The position numbers and the translations under genes are program-made. A DNA stretch of 45,805 bases. Origin: Fictibacillus arsenicus. Its GTDB lineage: Bacteria > Bacillota > Bacilli > Bacillales > Fictibacillaceae. Shown here in pieces: positions 41,808 through 45,805 of the stretch. Location of the stretch: the NCBI RefSeq assembly GCF_001999465.1, contig NZ_MQMF01000008.1, positions 1 to 45,805 on the forward strand, read 5' to 3'. The notes under the pieces were generated by a model, which was given only the letters and a program-made list of their open reading frames with translations, did no database searches and was not told the DNA's origin. Position 1 is the stretch's first letter, and every line of letters starts with the position of its first letter.

Positions 41808-42473
41808 TCACCCAACAAAAAAAGCCGTTTCTAAACGGCTCTTATCGTTATTTTGCATCGTTTCTTCTTTTGTACTAACCAATGATTTCAACTTGTACCA
41901 TACCCATTCGACAACTTGGCCGATTTCCTGACTGTGCCCCGTTACCTCACCTGCTGATGCAAGATATTGATTTCCTTTTATAACCGTTACGTCGCCCTCT
42001 ACTCTTCCTTCAATACGGACGTCAGCATTCTCTACGACAAGGTCACCTTTTATCGTTTCACCAGCTGGAACAACGACTACTCTTTCAGCCTTTTTGATCT
42101 GAAGGTTACCTTCTCCTTTTACAACAGCTAAATCCTGCTGATTATAGCTTGTAAAAACGGATACTGCCATAAAGAACATAAAGATCGCCGCGGCCGTTAA
42201 AGCAGGATGGCGCTGCATCCACCGTTTCCATTTTATTTGCTGCTTCTCTTTAGGCAGCTTTGCCATAACAGCCCTAGTAAATCCTTCAGGAGCTTTTATA
42301 TTATGGTTCTGTAACTGTAATTCTTTTAGAGTTTCTAAAAGCATCTCGTATTCTTCTTTACATGATTCACATTCTTCCAGATGAGCATGAAAAACACGCT
42401 CTTCTTCCTTCGTCGCTTCACCATCGAGTACTCTGTTCATCAATTCATCAAATACAGAAGCTTCACACTGCAT
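41808..42473 (-). CDS. rsiW: Anti-sigma-W factor
   Basis: The 221-aa protein has an N-terminal zinc-binding anti-sigma domain (HAHLEECESCKEEYEML, the His-x3-Cys-x2-Cys motif), one membrane helix (about 91-108) and an extracytoplasmic, polymer-forming-like tail (GDLVVENADVRIEGRVEGDVTV). In B. subtilis RsiW is cut by PrsW and RasP to release SigW. It starts 7 bases after sigW with GAGGTG upstream. The last ~10 codons coincide with the terminator hairpin. Confidence 0.93.
   Translation of the reverse strand: MQCEASVFDELMNRVLDGEATKEEERVFHAHLEECESCKEEYEMLLETLKELQLQNHNIKAPEGFTRAVMAKLPKEKQQIKWKRWMQRHPALTAAAIFMFFMAVSVFTSYNQQDLAVVKGEGNLQIKKAERVVVVPAGETIKGDLVVENADVRIEGRVEGDVTVIKGNQYLASAGEVTGHSQEIGQVVEWVWYKLKSLVSTKEETMQNNDKSRLETAFFVG
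41817..41841 (-). terminator. Terminator of sigW-rsiW, inside the rsiW 3' end
   Basis: Arms AGCCGTTT (41823-41830) and AAACGGCT (41833-41840) flank a 2-nt loop; the minus strand continues TTTTTTT. The hairpin lies within the coding frame, before the rsiW stop at 41808. Confidence 0.85.
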
Positions 42474-42480
42474 TTTTTCT

Positions 42481-43056
42481 TCACCTCGTTTTTACAACCA
42501 TTTGAAATACTTTTTTCAGCGCTTCTCTGCCTCGATGTATACGAGTTTTTACAGTTGGGACGGGTATGTCCATAATGTGGCTGATTTCTTCCAGGGATAA
42601 ATCTTCTACATATTTTAGAACAATTGCTGTCCTATACTTTTCGGGGAGCTTCATAATCTCTTCTTGCAGTTCATGCCATCGTTCGTTTTCTGTTACCACC
42701 TGCTCAGGCAGCGGTTCTTCAGATGAGAGCTGACTATACATCGTAGCTCCGTCCGTGCCAGGTACTTCAGCATCTAAATAGTAATCAGGCTTTTTCTTTC
42801 TTAGCCTGTCAATGCATAGGTTTGTGGCAATTCTGAAAATCCAAGTTGAAAATTTAAATTCATTATTGTATTTACTTATATTACGGTAAGCTCTTAAAAA
42901 AGTTTCTTGTGCTAAATCTTCTGCTTCGTGTCCATTGCCGACCATCCGGTAACAATGCCGGTATATTTTATCTTTAAAAAGGTCTACAATGCCTTCAAAC
43001 GCTTCCTGGTCCCCTTTTTTGACTTGGGCAACCATATTCGCTACTAAGGCGTCCAT
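42481..43056 (-). CDS. sigW: ECF sigma factor SigW
   Basis: The 191-aa sigma factor matches B. subtilis SigW: VKKGDQEAFEGIVDLFKDKIYRHCYRM, KFSTWIFRIATNLCIDRLRKKKPDYYLDAEV in region 2 and LSLEEISHIMDIPVPTVKTRIHRGREALKK in region 4. It controls genes protecting against antimicrobial peptides and wall-active agents. A promoter with the exact SigW consensus precedes it, so it is autoregulated. It forms an operon with rsiW. Confidence 0.97.
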   Translation of the reverse strand: MDALVANMVAQVKKGDQEAFEGIVDLFKDKIYRHCYRMVGNGHEAEDLAQETFLRAYRNISKYNNEFKFSTWIFRIATNLCIDRLRKKKPDYYLDAEVPGTDGATMYSQLSSEEPLPEQVVTENERWHELQEEIMKLPEKYRTAIVLKYVEDLSLEEISHIMDIPVPTVKTRIHRGREALKKVFQMVVKTR

Positions 43057-43081
43057 CTATTATCACCACTCGGATTTTATT

Positions 43082-43107
43082 TACGTACCAGCTTGCCATA
43101 AGTTTCA
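43082..43107 (-). promoter_or_regulatory. SigW-type autoregulatory promoter
   Basis: On the minus strand TGAAAC (43102-43107) and CGTA (43082-43085) are separated by exactly 16 bases, the full SigW consensus. It lies 26 bases before the sigW ATG. Confidence 0.92.
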
Positions 43108-43258
43108 ATGTTTATCTTTATTTTTTTATTTTATCATGTTGCAGAATTTGACGAAATAAAAAGGTATATTTTTCTAGTTTCGGTGTTTCAAACTAATAAG
43201 CCCTGGGAATATTAATCATATAAAATACTTTAATCGAGTGAAGAGAGGGGTTGTTTGT

Positions 43259-43429
43259 ATGCATAGAGATGTATTGATCGAACAGATCGAACACTCCAGA
43301 CAGCAAATGAATGAGCTTTCGAAACATCTTCCCTTAATTGCAGAAGAAGTTGTTGAACTTTCTCAAGAAATAGACCAGCTGCTAAATCAATATCAACGCA
43401 TAAATGAAAAAGAACAGTTGCTTCCGTAG
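43259..43429 (+). CDS. Spo0E family aspartyl-phosphate phosphatase
   Basis: The protein of about 56 aa is a two-helix hairpin: HRDVLIEQIEHSRQQMNELSK and EEVVELSQEIDQLLNQYQRI. The second helix carries the family signature SxxxDxLLNxY (SQEIDQLLNQY). Spo0E-type phosphatases remove phosphate from Spo0A~P and delay sporulation. The ATG at 43259 is 8 nt after GAGAGGGG. The gene is divergent from sigW and has its own terminator. Confidence 0.9.
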   Translation: MHRDVLIEQIEHSRQQMNELSKHLPLIAEEVVELSQEIDQLLNQYQRINEKEQLLP

Positions 43430-43445
43430 AGAGGCAACTGTTTTT
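43413..43445 (+). terminator. Terminator of the Spo0E-like gene
   Basis: Arms AACAGTTGC and GCAACTGTT are followed by TTTGTTTG. The hairpin overlaps the last codons of the gene. Confidence 0.8.
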
Positions 43446-43457
43446 GTTTGAACCATT

Positions 43458-44357
43458 TTATAAAAGTTTTTCTCCCAACAAAGATCCCATTAATGCCACA
43501 GCAACTGTTGCTGTTTTGTTCTTCTCATCAAGTATTGGATTTACTTCTACAAACTCGGCTGAAGTAATAATCTCTGCTTCTGCAAGCATCTCCATCGCCA
43601 GATGGCTCTCTCTGTAGCTGATTCCCCCAAGCACAGGTGTACCAACACCCGGAGCGTCGTGCGGATCTAATCCATCAAGATCAAGACTAAGGTGAACACC
43701 GTCAGTATGTTTCAGATATTCAATCGTCTCTTCCATAACCTTTGTCATACCAAGACGATCCACTTCATGCATCGTGTAAACTTTAATGCCTTTTTCTTTT
43801 ATAAGTTCTCTCTCACCTTCATCCAGTGAGCGTGCTCCAATGATAACAATGTTTTCCGGCTTCACTTTAGGTGTATAGCCGCTGATGTTCGTTAGCATCT
43901 CATGACCAATACCGATCGAAGCAGCTAAAGGCATGCCGTGGATATTGCCGCTTGGAGATGTATCTGCCGTATTCAGATCACCATGCGCATCATACCAGAT
44001 GACTCCAAGGTTTTTGTAGTGTTTTGAAACACCTGCTAAAGTTCCAATCGCAATACTATGGTCTCCGCCTAATACTAACGGGAACTTTTTGTTCGTAATT
44101 ACACTGGATACAGATTCCGAAAGCTTTTCACTTGCTTCCAAAACACCGTTTAAGTTTTTAAGATTACCTTCGTTTTCAATACTTTGTTTTTCTGGACGAG
44201 CAATTTCTATATCACCTAAATCCTCAACCTGATAGTTAAGGTTTTCTAGACGCTCAATAATTCCTGCATATCGAATAGCACTCGGCCCCATATCTACACC
44301 GCGTCGCATTTGTCCTAAATCCATCGGTACTCCGATTACTGATATATCTTTTAACAT
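43458..44357 (-). CDS. rocF: Arginase
   Basis: The 299-aa enzyme hydrolyses arginine to ornithine and urea. The Mn ligands are in GGDH (His100), DAHGD (Asp123, His125, Asp127) and SLDLDGLDP (Asp226, Asp228). [21 protein letters not shown] at the N-terminus is typical of RocF. It is monocistronic, with GGGAGGAAG before the ATG. A SigA-type promoter and an upstream cre-like palindrome suggest control by carbon source; no RocR/SigL-type site was found. Confidence 0.95.
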   Translation of the reverse strand: MLKDISVIGVPMDLGQMRRGVDMGPSAIRYAGIIERLENLNYQVEDLGDIEIARPEKQSIENEGNLKNLNGVLEASEKLSESVSSVITNKKFPLVLGGDHSIAIGTLAGVSKHYKNLGVIWYDAHGDLNTADTSPSGNIHGMPLAASIGIGHEMLTNISGYTPKVKPENIVIIGARSLDEGERELIKEKGIKVYTMHEVDRLGMTKVMEETIEYLKHTDGVHLSLDLDGLDPHDAPGVGTPVLGGISYRESHLAMEMLAEAEIITSAEFVEVNPILDEKNKTATVAVALMGSLLGEKLL

Positions 44358-44406
44358 TCTTCTTCCTCCCTTATGAAAAACAAAAAACTAACGATTCCCT
44401 AATACT

Positions 44407-44436
44407 ATTGTAGCTGTAAGGGATTTCATGGTTCAA
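44407..44436 (-). promoter_or_regulatory. Probable SigA promoter of rocF
   Basis: On the minus strand TTGAAC (44431-44436) and TACAAT (44407-44412) are separated by 18 bases, 50 bases before the rocF ATG. Confidence 0.6.
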
Positions 44437-44468
44437 CCGGACAAAATTTTGCATAGATATACCAAAAA

Positions 44469-44480
44469 GAAAGCGCTTTC
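44469..44480. promoter_or_regulatory. Putative CcpA cre site upstream of rocF
   Basis: GAAAGCGCTTTC is a perfect 12-bp palindrome with the cre core (WAARCGYTWW). It is centred about 40 bases upstream of the rocF -35 element, a position more usual for activation than for roadblock repression. Confidence 0.55.
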
Positions 44481-44590
44481 GATGTTGAAATACATATTTA
44501 TGAGAATTATTAGTTGGAAGAAGGAGTTGGTCCCTCTAATTTTTGATAGAAATTTATTGAGGAGTTGTTGAAAAAGAAAGAGACGATTAT

Positions 44591-44656
44591 TCCGTATGGC
44601 GATCATAAATTCCGTATGGCGATCATAAATCTCGAGCTGCGGTCTGATTTATGATC
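44591..44656. repeat. Perfect 20-bp tandem duplication followed by an 11-bp inverted repeat
   Basis: Bases 44591-44610 and 44611-44630 are identical (each begins TCCGTATGGC and ends GATCATAAAT). The second copy's GATCATAAATC (44621-44631) pairs with GATTTATGATC at 44646-44656 across a 14-nt loop. No gene is present in 44358-44810; this repeat, the rocF signals and the tRNA terminator are all I see there. Confidence 0.8.
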
Positions 44657-44664
44657 TTTACATG

Positions 44665-44703
44665 CAAAAAAGCTGATTCCTCAAACGAGAACTCAGCTTT
44701 TTA
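44665..44703 (-). terminator. Terminator of the rrn-tRNA operon
   Basis: Perfect 10-bp arms AAAAAGCTGA and TCAGCTTTTT (44666-44675, 44693-44702), with further pairing in the loop. It lies about 110 bases beyond the last tRNA gene on the minus strand. Confidence 0.85.
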
Positions 44704-44810
44704 CCCTTATGTCTATAAGAAACAAATAATACGCACTCTTTACTAGTCAAATAAACCAACAAAAATATAAAAAAAATCAGGCCATCGCCTGATATCAATT
44801 GTTATGTATA

Positions 44811-44886
44811 TGGTGGAGCTTAGCGGGATCGAACCGCTGACCTCCTGCGTGCAAGGCAGGCGCTCTCCCAGCTGAGCTAAAGCCCC
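44811..44886 (-). tRNA. tRNA-Ala (UGC)
   Basis: A 76-nt cloverleaf beginning GGGGCTTTAGCTCAGCTGGG. The anticodon loop CTTGCAC gives UGC. The T arm is GGTTCGATCC and CCA is encoded. Last tRNA of the cluster. Confidence 0.97.
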
Positions 44887-44897
44887 GAAGAAATAAA

Positions 44898-44971
44898 TGG
44901 AGCGGGTGATGAGAATCGAACTCACGACCAGAGCTTGGAAGGCTCTTGTTTTACCATTAAACTACACCCGC
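44898..44971 (-). tRNA. tRNA-Gly (UCC)
   Basis: A 74-nt cloverleaf beginning GCGGGTGTAGTTTAATGG, with anticodon loop CTTCCAA giving UCC, T arm AGTTCGATTC and encoded CCA. Confidence 0.97.
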
Positions 44972-45014
44972 GCATAAAAGCATTATAGTCTATCTTTTTA
45001 TAACTATTCAAAGA

Positions 45015-45099
45015 TGGTGGAGGGGGACGGATTCGAACCGCCGAACCCGGAGGGAGCGGATTTACAGTCCGCCGCGTTTAGCCACTTCGCTACCCCTCC
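45015..45099 (-). tRNA. tRNA-Tyr (GUA)
   Basis: An 85-nt class II tRNA with a long variable arm. It starts GGAGGGGTAGCGAAGTGG; the anticodon loop CTGTAAA gives GUA; CCA is encoded. Confidence 0.97.
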
Positions 45100-45103
45100 A
45101 CAT

Positions 45104-45131
45104 AAAAAAAGAGACGATCACAGATCTCTTT
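45104..45131 (-). terminator. Terminator-like hairpin inside the tRNA cluster
   Basis: On the minus strand AAAGAGA and TCTCTTT (45125-45131, 45108-45114) form a 7-bp stem followed by TTTT. It lies between tRNA-Thr(UGU) and tRNA-Tyr, so it may attenuate the distal tRNAs or be a processing signal. Confidence 0.6.
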
Positions 45132-45134
45132 CAA

Positions 45135-45160
45135 CAAATTTTACTAGCTAGTAAAATTTG
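45135..45160. repeat. Perfect 26-bp palindrome abutting tRNA-Thr(UGU)
   Basis: Bases 45135-45160 equal their own reverse complement (outer CAAATTTTAC, centre TAGCTA). The palindrome touches the encoded CCA of tRNA-Thr(UGU) directly. Confidence 0.95.
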
Positions 45161-45236
<76 letters not shown>

Positions 45237-45241
45237 ATAAA

Positions 45242-45317
45242 TGGTGGAGGATGACGGGATCGAACCGCCGACCCCCTGCTTGTAAGGCAGGTGCTCTCCC
45301 AGCTGAGCTAATCCTCC
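45242..45317 (-). tRNA. tRNA-Val (UAC)
   Basis: A 76-nt cloverleaf beginning GGAGGATTAGCTCAGCTGGG, with anticodon loop CTTACAA giving UAC, T arm GGTTCGATCC and encoded CCA. Confidence 0.97.
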
Positions 45318-45345
45318 AAAAGTTATGTTCAGTTAAAAGAAAAGT

Positions 45346-45420
45346 TGGTGACCCGTACGGGATTCGAACCCGTGTTACCGCCGTGAAAGGGCGGTGTCTT
45401 AACCGCTTGACCAACGGGCC
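45346..45420 (-). tRNA. tRNA-Glu (UUC)
   Basis: A 75-nt cloverleaf beginning GGCCCGTTGGTCAAGCGG, with anticodon loop CTTTCAC giving UUC, T arm GGTTCGAATC and encoded CCA. Confidence 0.97.
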
Positions 45421-45432
45421 ATATTTTTATTA

Positions 45433-45508
45433 TGGAGCTTCCAACCGGGCTCGAACCGGTGACCTCTTCCTTACCATGGAAGCACTCTACCTGCTGAGCT
45501 ATGGAAGC
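45433..45508 (-). tRNA. tRNA-Thr (GGU)
   Basis: A 76-nt cloverleaf beginning GCTTCCATAGCTCAGCAGG. The anticodon stem CTTCC/GGAAG encloses ATGGTAA, giving GGU. CCA is encoded. The CAT visible beside the loop is not the anticodon. Confidence 0.94.
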
Positions 45509-45517
45509 AAAAAGTAA

Positions 45518-45592
45518 TGGCTCCACAGGTAGGACTCGAACCTACGACCGATCGGTTAACAGCCGATAGCTCTACCACTGAGCTACTGTGGA
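45518..45592 (-). tRNA. tRNA-Asn (GUU)
   Basis: A 75-nt cloverleaf beginning TCCACAGTAGCTCAGTGG, with anticodon loop CTGTTAA giving GUU and encoded CCA. First tRNA after the 5S rRNA. Confidence 0.97.
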
Positions 45593-45621
45593 ATAATATA
45601 ATTTAAAGTTTTTTGAGATAA

Positions 45622-45739
45622 AGCCCAGCGACGTCCTACTCTAACAGGGGGAGACCCCCAACTACCATCGGCGCTGAAGAGCTTAACTTCCGTGTTCGGT
45701 ATGGGAACGGGTGTGACCTCTTCGCCATCATCACTGGAC
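45622..45739 (-). rRNA. rrf: 5S ribosomal RNA
   Basis: The minus strand contains the conserved 5S blocks GCGAAGAGGTCACACCCGTT, CCCATACCGAACACGGAAG, TTAAGCTCTTCAGCGCCGAT, GGTAGTTGGGGG and GAGTAGGACG. Terminal helix CCAGTG/CGCTGG sets the ends. The 23S gene should lie just beyond the window; bases 45740-45805 are the AT-rich 23S-5S spacer. Confidence 0.96.
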
Positions 45740-45805
45740 CTATTGTTCTCAAAATCATATATCCTGTTGGGACAAAATAAATTTTATTATATTTCCATAC
45801 ATTTT

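Noticed and set aside
44440-44480. Possible sigma-54 promoter for rocF (TTGG..TGC)
   Set aside because: The GG and GC elements are 9 bases apart, not the required 10, and a SigA-like promoter lies closer to the gene.
45433-45508. tRNA read as Met because CAT is visible near the anticodon
   Set aside because: Stem pairing CTTCC/GGAAG sets the loop as ATGGTAA, which gives anticodon GGU, Thr.

Overview
The window looks like chromosomal DNA of a low-GC, Gram-positive, endospore-forming member of the Bacillaceae. The support is the conserved block sigW-rsiW / cdaA-cdaR-glmM / glmS with a glmS ribozyme, a sigX-rsiX pair very like that of B. subtilis, a YjcZ-type sporulation miniprotein, a Spo0E-type phosphatase, AGGAGG-type ribosome binding sites and a typical Bacillus rrn-tRNA cluster. 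A Fictibacillus-like genus is possible, but this is only an impression. Most genes lie on the minus strand.

Layout. 1-4.8 kb: 5' end of an HD-GYP protein, a penicillin-binding D,D-carboxypeptidase, a Nudix / small protein / CorA-like operon (the Nudix gene has an apparent amber codon near its start), and an unrecognised 300-aa protein. 5.0-6.6 kb: the highlight, a helix-turn-helix + TPR regulator of the RRNPP (NprR/PlcR/Rap) class followed 18 bases later by a secreted 107-aa precursor carrying six copies of the nonapeptide AVDNSPGIK. This looks like a quorum-sensing receptor/pheromone pair in which one precursor yields several pheromones. 6.6-15.3 kb: housekeeping and stress genes (L,D-transpeptidase domain, Tag glycosylase, signal peptidase, LTA-synthase-like sulfatase, an SDR / QueA-like / VOC operon, UvsE). 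15.5-23.6 kb: RND exporter, a catalytically dead NlpC/P60 protein, sigX-rsiX with its own SigX-type promoter, and a GNAT-TetR operon with a 20-bp operator palindrome. 23.6-28.4 kb: class A PBP, a YfhP-like membrane protein, DinB-like and YjcZ genes, interspersed with four copies of a GC-rich dispersed repeat. 28.5-35.7 kb: a lipoprotein with two Opp-type permeases lacking ATPases, a MerR-SRPBCC pair, a YdaG-like flavoprotein, an Mpo1-like protein, a glutamate-synthase-like FMN protein, a YhfK-like protein and a DUF305 protein. 35.7-43.1 kb: cell-wall precursor, c-di-AMP and SigW block. 43.2-45.8 kb: Spo0E-like gene, arginase, then eight tRNA genes and a 5S rRNA transcribed leftward. The window ends in the 23S-5S spacer.

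The recurring theme is the cell envelope: SigX and SigW, PBPs, LTA-synthase-like enzyme, L,D-transpeptidase, signal peptidase and GlmS/GlmM. Three intergenic regions carry degenerate arrays with a strict 20-21 bp period that I cannot assign to a known element. All assignments are by reading motifs and recalling families; no searches were run.
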